Source: Tanypteryx hageni (lineage: Eukaryota; Arthropoda; Insecta; Odonata; Petaluridae). Taken from it: a stretch of 64,000 nt of DNA. The position numbers and the translations under genes are program-made. The notes below the pieces were generated by a model that saw only the letters and a list, made by a program, of their open reading frames with translations, was not told the DNA's origin and made no database searches. The stretch spans positions 145,449,173-145,513,172 of the forward strand of contig CM054116.1 of assembly GCA_028673005.1 (NCBI GenBank), in the 5' to 3' direction. Positions 20,748 to 30,440 of this stretch are shown piece by piece (within the stretch, counting starts at the first letter, position 1; each line of letters starts with the position of its first letter).

Positions 20748-21203
20748 GTCTATCTCATTCATCCACGGCGTCCCACCCCACACACCCTTTTTATCTCACC
20801 ACAGACCCCCTAATCCCCCCCACACAACTCTATTCCGTCCACACCCCCCAGACACCCCACACAACCCTCTTTCTCCCTCCCAGACTCTCGTCACCCCCAA
20901 CGCGGGAGTTGCACCACTCCGTGGTCTGACGACCTTTCCACTTCCGAGCAACGGTATCCATGGAAAGCCTCGTTCGGAGGGCAACAAGAGGAAGAAGCGT
21001 CTCTCTCACTTTTCTTACCACCTCTCTCTCTCTCTCTCATTCCCTCTCTTTCTCATTCTCTCTTTTTTTATGTTTTTCTCGCCCCATTTTGCCCTCAATC
21101 ACGATCAGGAAGCGTTCTTCAGATCTTTCGCAAACTTCTATCGAACGGAGGATGTTGATGGCGGCAGAGAGGGCGTGGAACGGTTTTCGCTTTGTTAGCT
21201 TTT

Positions 21204-24050
21204 TGAGATTATATTTGTCGACCTAATGTTGGAATATTCCACGAGCCTCTCTATACAGATAAGGTCATGAATATGTCCTGCTGAGAGTTCCTCGAGGTTC
21301 GGAAGAAAGGAATTTCGGTGGTCGTTTAGCCCGCTAACCGTTTTGCTACCCATTCCACGCATCTACCCCGTGGAGTGTATTCCTGGTACAAACATTTTTG
21401 ATTGCTTGCTAGGTTTTTTCCTATAGATGGACGATGTTGTATGTAATTTCACCCTTTCTCCGTATGCGCTGAGCCCCATTTTTTGGCAGCCTTTCTCTAA
21501 ATGCTATCCAGGAAGGATCGTTCCGCTCTCTTGATTTGGCTCCTTCATCTTTTGCTACAGGTTAGTAGATTTCAATTTATATATAATGGTTTAAAAAAGG
21601 TGCACATAAATTAGCAATCGTTACTTTAAATTGAAGGGGGATTTATGCTGAACTCGCAAATTCCTTTTTTAAGAATGTTTCTTCGCAAAAGCAACAGCAT
21701 ATTGTTCGGATTTTATAATTTAATATTTTTCTATTTTTCATTATACAATTTCAAGAGACAAAGAATAATTTACTATCTACATTCGCAATATATATATATA
21801 TATATATATTTGTCAACGAAGTGACTGGAAGAATTATGCGAAATCAAAAATATCTAGTTTTGGAAATACCAGCTTACGATATTTGAAATTACAAATATAC
21901 TAAGTTTCAGTGCGGTCGAACAATAATAATATTCTCGTAGCCGATATGCAAGGTGTTAATTTGGTTTAATCATCAAGAGTCAGTTAATAAAAGGCGTGAA
22001 TTAACTATTAATATATGTTTCCTCGTATAGTTTGCATCCCCAAAAAGCCCAAACAAACCAGCCGTAACGGGAAAAACTCCGGAATGAAATAAAAACATCC
22101 GGCAAATACTGAAATCCACCTGACACAGCAGTGCCAAGTCCTCAAATTAGAGGCGAACCAACATCAGCTATCATATTGTTTGGTCGAAATCATCACGTTT
22201 GGCAAAATTTGTAAGGAAAGGAGTGAAAATACAAGAATATGAAATATCGTTTCGTGTTCGCACAATGGACTTTTTTCTGCGCTAACTTTCTTTGTTACTT
22301 AAAGAGGTAAGTTTGGTCGTACGCTGGGCATACGTTGTATTAACACGTTGTGTACCGGATTTAGATTTCCTAGACATTTTGTCATATAGTATATAAAAAA
22401 GCACCCGAAATCTCGTGGTCGGCTCAAATGTGATGATTTTCTTGGTTAAAAGTCACGATTTAATTAGTAAAAGATCAAATTAACGATTTAAATATACTTC
22501 TTACTTTGTATTGTGTACTTTTTTACTGTAAGTAGAAGATAAATAATATTTAATCAATGTATTATTGTTTTCTTGAATATTAACATTTAAAAATGAATAA
22601 GTGCGTAAATGCGCATAAATATAATAAAATTTATGAAGAACATAATACATTAGTTCGATTAATTTTTACATAAAGATTTAACTTCCTATAAAATTTTAAA
22701 TAAATAATCAAAGTATTGTAAAATGAACGTAAATTATAAGTAGAATTTCGAAATAAAAAGAAAATTTGAATCATCGAATCGAAAGGCCAAAAACTGCCAG
22801 CCATATATGTTATTAGTAATAATTATTTGAAATCTCTCTGAAAAATAAAAAAGTCGATTTAAATCGTCCATTAAAAAAAACGTCGAATTCTACCAAACAG
22901 TAATTTTAAGCCTCGATATTCGTCGAAAATTCTCCGGAAAATAAACGTAGATTAAAATCGTCCATTAAAAAAAATAAACGTCGAATTCTGCCTAGCCTAA
23001 TTATATGTTACGCGATGGAGTGAATATTCGAGGAAGATGCACGCTTTACGTTTGGAATTTGAAAATTTTTCCAACACGCCAATGTTAAATGTCCTATAAT
23101 TCATTCGTCGAATACTTTTATTTAGACTGCTTAGCCACATATTATTGATGATGAGAAAAAATCGATGAATCGCCACGCGGGGCATTCACTTTGCATCTGA
23201 AACGCCAATCTGGTTCACTCTTATGTGATAGGAGTAGGCTCACGATTAGTTTTTCAATTAGCGAGGATCTCGACACTCCAGGGAGATAATATAATGAGGC
23301 TTCCAAAGCACCAACTCACCCGAAAGCGAAGGAATCGCAGATAGAAGCGCGTGCATCACAGGCCTCCCTGCACCGGGAGAGCGATGACGCACCAGCCACC
23401 GACGGGGCTATCACTTCGGAGGGCGGAATGCGACGGCCGACCGCTATCCGCTCGTAACAGCCTTCATATCAAAAGAACGGAGAGGGTGTTATCAGGGCCG
23501 TGTTTAAGACAGGGACATAGGCAAAGAGAATTTTTGGAGAGCATTTTTCTGCTTGGAAAAATATTTTTGGCAAAAAAAAATTAGATATTCTTTAATATAC
23601 AATTTTTCTGTTTTAAATTATATCAATATCCTAAGTTAAAGGTGCAAAGACTTTAATAAGAGCATAAAATAATTCTATCGCCTGGTTAATGTGCCAAAAC
23701 AGAGGCCGTATTTAAGTTTGAAAAATTTTGCGGTATGTACCAAATTAGGCACACCTGAACAAAATGGGTTAAAAAGGAAGGCTAATTGGAAGTGTCAAGT
23801 AGTGTATATTCGTAGTAATACTTCAAAGTTTGGGAATGGTGCCACGATTTCGCTTTCTATTATGTACTTTAATATCTCTTGAGGCATTTTAAATTTTTTT
23901 ATACGTACCAATAAAAAAGATTTTAATTCATTTGTCATTAATGTTATTTCCTCAACATCTACATTTTTAAATCACGTAAAAATACACGGAACCTTTTATT
24001 AATATCTGTATACGATTCCTATCTTATAATTAATTCCATTAATAGTTTGT
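21204..24050. other. Long AT-rich non-coding stretch
   Basis: No recognisable gene. It holds a (TA)n run at about 21,790-21,810. At 22,845-23,000 there is a degenerate repeat with AAACGTCGAATTCT and CCTCGATATTCGTCG that matches the repeats at 34.8-35.2 kb. A GC-richer patch lies at about 23,340-23,520 and its 77-codon frame matches nothing I know. Confidence 0.5.
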
Positions 24051-24059
24051 TGCAAATAG

Positions 24060-24546
24060 CGTAGAAAATATTTCTCTGAAATTCCTCTTTACCCGTCAAA
24101 GTAGAAACCTGATTGCAAATTTGGACTTCATCGGAAAATATCTTTCTTTTCTTAATTCTTTTATATACGTCTTTATACCATCTGATTGGTGTCATTTGAA
24201 ATGATGATTTTCAAAATCACTATAATTATTTCTTATTTGTTTAACATATTCTATTAATCCTTGGTACAAATGTATTGCTACTTTTAAACAGCTAGATGAA
24301 TTTTGCAGACTCTTATTACGATAACAGTATCAAAGGGACAGAGAATTTTATTTCACAAATTTATCATTATGACGAACTCTAAATTTTGCATTATTTTGCT
24401 GAAACTGATTGCTTCTAACCGTCCGAACGTTTCTCTGAAATATCTTGGGCTAAATCATTAAGAGTTTTTATTATTTCAATATGACCTGATTTAATAGTTT
24501 GAATATCATTTGCTCTAGCTGACCAACGAGTTTTCTATTTATTGTA
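24060..24546 (-). pseudogene. hAT transposase remnant (ZMYM1/DUF4371-like)
   Basis: The minus strand begins KTRWSARANDIQTIKSGH, IEIIKTLNDLAQDISEK, then after stops LQNSSSCLKVAIHLYQGL and IRNNYSDFENHHFK, then further fragments. The TRWSAR motif followed by a long helical region is characteristic of the ZMYM1-like hAT transposases. Several in-frame stops occur and the N-terminal part and dimerisation domain are not visible. Family assignment rests mainly on TRWSARAND and spacing. Confidence 0.55.
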
Positions 24547-25058
24547 ACAGTTTCGACAAGTTTAATATTTAAGTTTTTATTTATCTTATTTCATCGGTGC
24601 ATAGATGCAGGCAAACATATGTAAATATTTTGACTATGTTGAAATATTTTGTTGCAGCCATACAACACTCAGCTGAACATGGTATATTTATTTATTTACA
24701 AAAAATCACAGAGACCAATTACATTGAAACATATAACTGTAACAAATAATATAACAATAAAATAAATAACTATAATAAATATAACGCCATAACAAACACT
24801 AATAGTAGAGAAAATTATCTTTTAGAATTCCTTAGGTCAAATTAATTATTTAACTTTTATCCGTACAAACAATGACTTAAGCAACCTCTTGAAAATAGAT
24901 GCACGTAACCACATACCCTGGTCTCAAACAAAACACTCCTGCAAATGCAGCCAACTGAGCGCGTGCAGCGGAATTCCATATAAACACAATTTTTAGCAGT
25001 CTACCGATATACTGCAACCACCATCTATCAATTTTGTCACGAAGTATGTGCGATACGG
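24547..25058. other. Non-coding stretch
   Basis: AT-rich; perhaps further remnants of the hAT element at its right side, but none I can support. Confidence 0.4.

Positions 25059-25060
<2 letters not shown>

Positions 25061-25107
<47 letters not shown>
25061..25107. repeat. (TA)n microsatellite
   Basis: Alternating TA at the left edge of the Penelope pseudo-LTR fragment. Confidence 0.95.
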
Positions 25108-25108
<1 letters not shown>

Positions 25109-25124
25109 CAAACGTGTTCTCTCT

Positions 25125-25296
25125 CTGTAGCTAATGAAGGAATAACTCCGAAAGCTTCTACGTTTGTGATGTTTCTGTGTTGTTTTAGTGTTCTTTTACG
25201 TGTGTCGCTTCGACATCCCCAGGGCCTCGCCAACCTGAAGTCGTCTGATTGGTGAGTGCTCACTGGGCTTACTCATCCCAATATCTTGTTCCATCC
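25125..25296 (+). repeat. Solo Penelope-like pseudo-LTR with hammerhead-like motif
   Basis: The order of parts matches the pseudo-LTRs at 16.7 and 20.0 kb: ribozyme-like core, TCGCTTCGACATCCCC (compare TCTCTTCGACGCCCCC), GGTGAGTGCTCACTGGGCTT (compare GGTGAGTGTCCGCTGGGCTT), then a CCATATATA end. It is a related but distinct subfamily, with no coding part attached. Confidence 0.75.
25128..25165 (+). ncRNA. Hammerhead-like motif, degenerate
   Basis: CTAATGA (25,131-25,137) in place of CTGANGA, a short helix II GGA-ATAACT-TCC type, GAAA at 25,150-25,153, then GCTTCTACG. One core strand is off consensus. Confidence 0.45.
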
Positions 25297-25318
25297 ATAT
25301 ATATATATATATATATAT

Positions 25319-25416
25319 GCACTGGTGGTGTAGTGGTTAGCGTGTCGGCTTTCTATTGCAAAGTTCGGGGGTTCAAACCCCTCGAATGGAGGTTTTATTT
25401 AAAAAAAAAAAAAAAA
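25319..25416 (+). repeat. tRNA-derived SINE head or tRNA pseudogene with poly(A)
   Basis: A box TGGTGTAGTGG at about 25,324, T-arm CGGGGGTTCAAACCCCTCG (B box GGTTCAAACCC) ending near 25,385, then GGAGGTTTTATTT and a run of 16 A (25,401-25,416). No SINE body separates it from the LINE that follows, so it is either a short SINE or a tRNA-like 5' module of that LINE. Confidence 0.65.
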
Positions 25417-28400
25417 CTATCATCAGTGCCTGGCAGTAGGCAGCAGTACTGTCAGTATGGTATAGAGCCGAAAACAAATGATGTTGGTTGGGTCTATATC
25501 CAATACAGCTGTAGGCGTGATCAGGACGATTTGAACGGCTACAGTACTGCGATGTGGAAAGAAAGAGGGAAACTACCACATTACAATCCCTAGTAAAGAT
25601 TATATGGTTGGACAATATGAGTTCTCTCGAGGTAAAACAATCCGGAGGTAAAATAGTCCCCCAATCGGATCTCCGGGCGGGGACTGCCTTGAGGAAAACA
25701 TTTGTCGAAAGTAAATTACGAATAGGGACTTGGAACGTAAGAACTATGAGAAAAGCAGGAAAGCTAGAGAACTTGAAAGAAGAAATGAGAAGAAATAGAG
25801 TTGACATTATAGGGCTAAGCGAAACTAGATGGGAGGGAGAAGGACAGTTCGACTCGGAAGAATTCACAGTAGTTTATTCTGGAGGAAATAGTGGGGAAAG
25901 GGGAGTAGCTCTGGTACTTAGGAAAGATATGATGAAAAGCGTGACAAAGATAATAGCAACGAACGATAGACTGATGGCAATAAAGCTAAAAGCAGTCCCA
26001 GTGGACATGCTGATAATCCAGGTATATATGCCAACGTCAGCTCATGACGATGAAGAAATAGATGAGATCTATGAGCAAATTAATGAAATTTACGAAGAAG
26101 ACGGAAGAGGAAAGGTAAACTGCATAATAATGGGAGATTGGAACAGCATAGTCGGACAAGGACAGGAAGAAAAGGTTGTCGGGCAATACGGACTTGGGAA
26201 GAGAAATCGAGGAGGGGAGAAACTCGTAGAATTCTGCATCAATAATGACCTTGTAGTGACTAATACATGGTTCAAAAACCATAAACGAAGGTTATACACA
26301 TGGAAAAGCCCAGGAGATAGATTGAGATGCCAAATAGATTACATCCTTGTAAAACAAAGATTCAGGAACAGCATAAAGAATGCCAAGGCATTGCAAGGAG
26401 CAGACATTGATTCAGATCACAGCCTTCTAATACTTGACGTGAATACAAAGCTCAAACAAATAAGAAAAACGAGAAGAGAAAGACAGACCTGGGACCTAGA
26501 AAAACTGAAAGAAAGGCAGGATGTAGTCAGCATGAAGTTAGAAGATAACCTAAGAAAGTTGGAAAACAAACCGAAGACCGTCGATATAGAATGGAATGAA
26601 ATTAAAACCAGTATCAAGGATACCTTGGATAAAGAGATTGGAAAACTAGAGAAGAAAATCAGAAAACCATGGATCACCAAGGAAATGCTGGAGAAAATGG
26701 ATGAGAGACGAAAATGGAAAAACGTAAACAGTGAAGAAGGTAGAGCCAACTATAGGCGTATAAACAAGGAGTTGAGAAGGGTAACAGATAAAGCTAGAGA
26801 AATTTGGATAAAAGGAAAATGTGATGAAATAGAACAAATGGAGAAGTTAGGACGGTACGATATGATGTACGCTAGTGCACTGGAATTAGAGGATAAGAAG
26901 TCTAATGGAATTTGTGGTAAAGGAATTATGAATACGGATGGGAAGATAGTCTCAGAAACAAAGGATGTAGCACAGGTATGGGAAGAATACATTAAGGAAT
27001 TATACAGCAAACAGGCAGGAGCGGCAAAAATAGAACTGGAAAATGAGGAAAACATTGAAGAAGACAACTTAGGACCAAGTATTATGGAGAGCGAAGTAGA
27101 AAAGGCGATAGTGGAACTAAAGAAGGGGAAAGCCATGGGCAGCGATGGAATAGCGGCTGAGATACTTAAAGTCATAGGATCAGAAGGACTAAAAGCGATC
27201 ACGAAATTAATTAATAAGATTTACGACACGGGAGAATGGCCTCAGGATTTCCTAGAAGTAACAATGATCCCTCTAAAGAAGAAGCCAAAGGCAATGCAGT
27301 GTAAAGATTACAGAACTATAAGCCTTCTGTCACACACATCGAAGATCATCACGAGGATTCTTAATAAAAGGCTTGAGAAAAAGGCAGAAGAAATAATAGG
27401 GGAAGATCAATTTGGTTTCAGAAAAGGACGAGGAACTAGAGATGCTATAGGAGTAGTTAGAATAATATCAGAAAGGGCAATAGAATACAGTCAAGATATC
27501 TGCGCATGTTTCTTAGACTGGCAGAAGGCCTTTGATAGAGTAAATTGGGTAAAGTTGATGAAGATATTAAAGGATATAGGTGTAGACTGGAAAGACAGGA
27601 GACTGATTAGGAATCTATATGAGAATCAAGTTGTAAAGGTCAGGTTTGAGAATGTGGACACCTGCGGAATAAATATCGGTAGAGGAGTAAGACAAGGCTG
27701 CTGCCTATCGCCAACCCTATTCAATATATATGGAGAAAGTCTAATGCAAGAAGCTTTAGAAGGCACAGGGGATTTCAAAATAGGAGGAAGGATTATAAGA
27801 ACAGTAAAATACGCAGATGATCAAGTACTTCTAGCAAGAAAGGAAGAGGAGCTACAAAAAATGATAAATAGACTAGTGATAACAGGTAGAAAATACGGTA
27901 TGGAAATTAATACAGAAAAATCCAAGGTCATTCGAATATCGGGTAAAGAAGAGAATCTGAACATAACTATTGGGGGAAAGCCATTAGAACAAGTTTCAGA
28001 ATATAAATACCTTGGAAGTATCATAACACGAGAGGCAAAATGTACGGATGAGATCAAAACTAGAATAGGAAAAGCAAAAGCGGCTTTCAGGAGAAAGAAA
28101 CAACTACTTACAGGGAATATAAGGGAAGATATCCGCAAGAAGTTGATAAAATGCTACGTATGGAGTATAGCATTGTATGGGGCAGAAACATGGACGCTAA
28201 GGAAAAATGACATCAAATACTTGGAAAGCTTTGAAATGTGGACTTGGAGGAGAATGCTGAAGATAAAATGGACAGATAGGATGAAAAACGATGAAGTGCT
28301 ACGAAGAATAGGAGAGAAGCGAATGATTATACAGACTATCAGAAAGAGGAAGGCTAACTGGGTTGGACATTACCTGAGGAGAGAGAGTATGATTAAAGAC

Positions 28401-28598
28401 GTGTTAGAAGGAAAACTAGATGGGAAAAGGGAAAGAGGTAGGAAAAGGTTTCAGCTGATAGACGATTTGAAAGGGAAAGAGAGTTATCAAGAAATAAAGA
28501 GGACAGCGGAAAATAGGAATATATGGAGAACCAGGTTTAACCAAGTTTAATCACGGACCTGTCTACGGACAGACTACCTATGATGATGATGATGATGA

Positions 28599-28602
<4 letters not shown>
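25417..28602 (+). mobile_element. RTE-like LINE, apparently full coding length
   Basis: 5' leader from after the poly(A), a single long ORF (25,554-28,550), a 40-bp 3' UTR (CACGGACCTGTCTACGG) and a (GAT)n tail at about 28,580-28,602, which is the style of 3' end used by RTE-like elements. The following (TA)n tract is outside the element. Confidence 0.82.
25554..28550 (+). CDS. RTE-like ORF: AP endonuclease plus reverse transcriptase
   Basis: 998 codons without interruption. An apurinic-type endonuclease starts near residue 56 (LRIGTWNVRTMR), with SETRWEGEG at about 88, IIMGDWNS at about 193, CQIDYILV and DSDHSLLILDV at about 285. The reverse transcriptase has KAMGSDGIAAEILK at about 525, DYRTISLLSHTSK, DQFGFRKGRGTRDA, CFLDWQKAFDRVNW, GVRQGCCLSPTLFN and catalytic KYADDQVLLA near 753. 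The C-terminus (RRMLKIKWTDRM, ANWVGHYLRR, KRERGRKRFQ) matches the arthropod craniofacial-protein-2-like/RTE elements. Intact length suggests a recent insertion. The start could also be the later MSSLEV at 25,618. Codon use is strongly A-rich, unlike the Penelope frame at 17-20 kb. Confidence 0.92.
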   Translation: MERKRETTTLQSLVKIIWLDNMSSLEVKQSGGKIVPQSDLRAGTALRKTFVESKLRIGTWNVRTMRKAGKLENLKEEMRRNRVDIIGLSETRWEGEGQFDSEEFTVVYSGGNSGERGVALVLRKDMMKSVTKIIATNDRLMAIKLKAVPVDMLIIQVYMPTSAHDDEEIDEIYEQINEIYEEDGRGKVNCIIMGDWNSIVGQGQEEKVVGQYGLGKRNRGGEKLVEFCINNDLVVTNTWFKNHKRRLYTWKSPGDRLRCQIDYILVKQRFRNSIKNAKALQGADIDSDHSLLILDVNTKLKQIRKTRRERQTWDLEKLKERQDVVSMKLEDNLRKLENKPKTVDIEWNEIKTSIKDTLDKEIGKLEKKIRKPWITKEMLEKMDERRKWKNVNSEEGRANYRRINKELRRVTDKAREIWIKGKCDEIEQMEKLGRYDMMYASALELEDKKSNGICGKGIMNTDGKIVSETKDVAQVWEEYIKELYSKQAGAAKIELENEENIEEDNLGPSIMESEVEKAIVELKKGKAMGSDGIAAEILKVIGSEGLKAITKLINKIYDTGEWPQDFLEVTMIPLKKKPKAMQCKDYRTISLLSHTSKIITRILNKRLEKKAEEIIGEDQFGFRKGRGTRDAIGVVRIISERAIEYSQDICACFLDWQKAFDRVNWVKLMKILKDIGVDWKDRRLIRNLYENQVVKVRFENVDTCGINIGRGVRQGCCLSPTLFNIYGESLMQEALEGTGDFKIGGRIIRTVKYADDQVLLARKEEELQKMINRLVITGRKYGMEINTEKSKVIRISGKEENLNITIGGKPLEQVSEYKYLGSIITREAKCTDEIKTRIGKAKAAFRRKKQLLTGNIREDIRKKLIKCYVWSIALYGAETWTLRKNDIKYLESFEMWTWRRMLKIKWTDRMKNDEVLRRIGEKRMIIQTIRKRKANWVGHYLRRESMIKDVLEGKLDGKRERGRKRFQLIDDLKGKESYQEIKRTAENRNIWRTRFNQV

Positions 28603-28658
<56 letters not shown>

Positions 28659-28696
28659 TATATATATACACATATTATATATATATATATATATAA
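28603..28696. repeat. (TA)n microsatellite
   Basis: Alternating TA with a few ACA interruptions directly after the LINE tail. Confidence 0.95.
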
Positions 28697-28959
28697 TGTT
28701 ACAAAGTGTTCAACGCCTAGCAGTCTCTCTGGCCAAACTATTGGCTCCATCCTGCTGCGAGTGGTAAAAAGCTCAAAGTGCTTGAGTCTGGCGAAAAAAT
28801 AGATTTCTTAGCATGAAATGACCATTCTTAGTCTCCTTGTGTATTTATTATTTATATTTTATATTTGATTAGTTTTATCGAGTCTTGAACAATGCCTCGG
28901 TGTGCGTAAGGAAGGAAATTCTTTTCTGACTCTGGCACTTTAGTCGAGCGGCAGGACGG

Positions 28960-30440
28960 TCTCATTAACCTTCCTTTAAGTTACGGGAAAAAACGCAATT
29001 TTCGGAATTTCTGGAGTCGAATTCATGTCAATTAGGTGAGTTGTCTTGTTTTATCTGTTGGTTATTCCAGCATATCTACAAAAACTGAAACTTTCAGCTC
29101 ACTAGCTCTTGTAGTTTGGGCTGGACATTAGTATCTTCCTGATATCATTACCTATAGACGTTCCTTACAGATGAGGAGGATGAGGATATAACATACTAGT
29201 AGAAGGTGCTTGCATACTGCAAGCATTTCATCTCACCTTCAAAAAACACTAATTTTTCAGACAGATATCATTACAAATATTCTATTAATTCTACAGATTT
29301 CACCTCCGCAGCGATTTTCGTTTTTGAAAATTAATTATGGGCACTTGCCCGTAAGCTAGAAAAATGAAATTTTCAGTGTTGCTAGACGACCGCAATATCT
29401 ACTGAGATTATTTTCAATTTTTCATACAGTGTTTTGGGTTCGACTCCAGAGACCCCGGAATATCTCCCATAAGTTAGCATGGGAAAACGCTATCCAGTGT
29501 GTAGACCAATCTAATAAGTTTAGAAAGCTGAAATTTTGCAAGATTATAGAACTTTTCTTATAACCAACTACAAAAATCGAAAATTTTAAAATTGTGAATT
29601 TTTAGGTTTGTTTTAACCCCATTTGAACATTAACGTTTAACAATTTTTATCTTGAAAACTATATGCTGTAGGTTCGAGTTTTTTAAATCATTTTGAAAAA
29701 AATTATACATAGAGAAAAAGAAAATTTTGAAAAAGTTCAAAAATTCTACCGCTAAAAATTCGCAATTGTTTAAACATATTTTTGAGGTTTATGTATTATC
29801 GAATGTGCTACGAAGCTGAAATTTTTTTTGAGGTAGTATTTGTAAAAAACGAAATAGGGATTATACAAATTTTGATATTTTGATTTGTTTTGATGTTAAA
29901 AAATTTTTAAGTTTAAAAAAATAGATAACGGTTTGGGTACTACGGTATGAGCTAGGAAGCTGAAATTTTCAACTTATTTACAGAGTAGTAAATTTGCACA
30001 AATAAACATTTCAATTTCACTATATATGAATTGCGGCGGCCGTTAAAAATTATTTAAATTTAAACAATTAGAAAAATATTATTTTACTTCTAGAAGTGCT
30101 ACAACTTTAAATTTTTGCTAAAAAGTGTAGCATTAGTACCCCATAATGAAGAAAGTGTAAAATTTTTAAAATTCGAACATTTGGAGATTGTTATGAACTA
30201 TTATTTTTACAATTGGGAAAAACGAAAATCGCTGCGAAGGTGAAATCTTTAGAATTAAAAGACTATTTGTAATGATGAAATGTCTTTCTGAAAAATGAAT
30301 GTTTTTTCAAGGTGAGATGAAATGCTTCCAGTATGCAAGCACCAACTACTAGTATGTTATATATATGTTATATATCAATCTATATAGACCTTTCTTACAG
30401 AGGAGGAGGATATAACAGATAACATATAACATACTAGTGA
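28960..30440. repeat. AT-rich satellite-like repeat, long-form pieces in both orientations
   Basis: The first part (to about 29,320) has minus-oriented blocks with segment S forward at 29,150-29,195. From about 29,325 the orientation changes and the long-form block (ATTATGGGCACTTGCCCG, TTGGGTTCGACTCCAGAGAC, CCGCTAAAAATTCGCAATTG) runs forward to the marker hairpin at about 30,326. Matches 8.86-9.36 kb reversed. Confidence 0.8.

Larger units (their letters stand above)
20163..21203 (+). repeat. Composite repeat, left copy of an inverted duplication
   Basis: An 89-bp palindrome, a hAT-like MITE and about 450 bp of C/T-biased sequence occur in the same order and near-identical in the reverse orientation at 62,886-63,936. 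The copies part company at TTAGCTT (right edge here) and at the TATAT flank (left edge here). Confidence 0.88.

Noticed and set aside
23351..23584. 77-codon frame in a GC-richer patch
   Set aside because: No recognisable motif, and the other strand and frames are similar; cannot be supported as a gene.
25034..25263. Frames containing long YIYIYI runs
   Set aside because: Translated (TA)n microsatellite.
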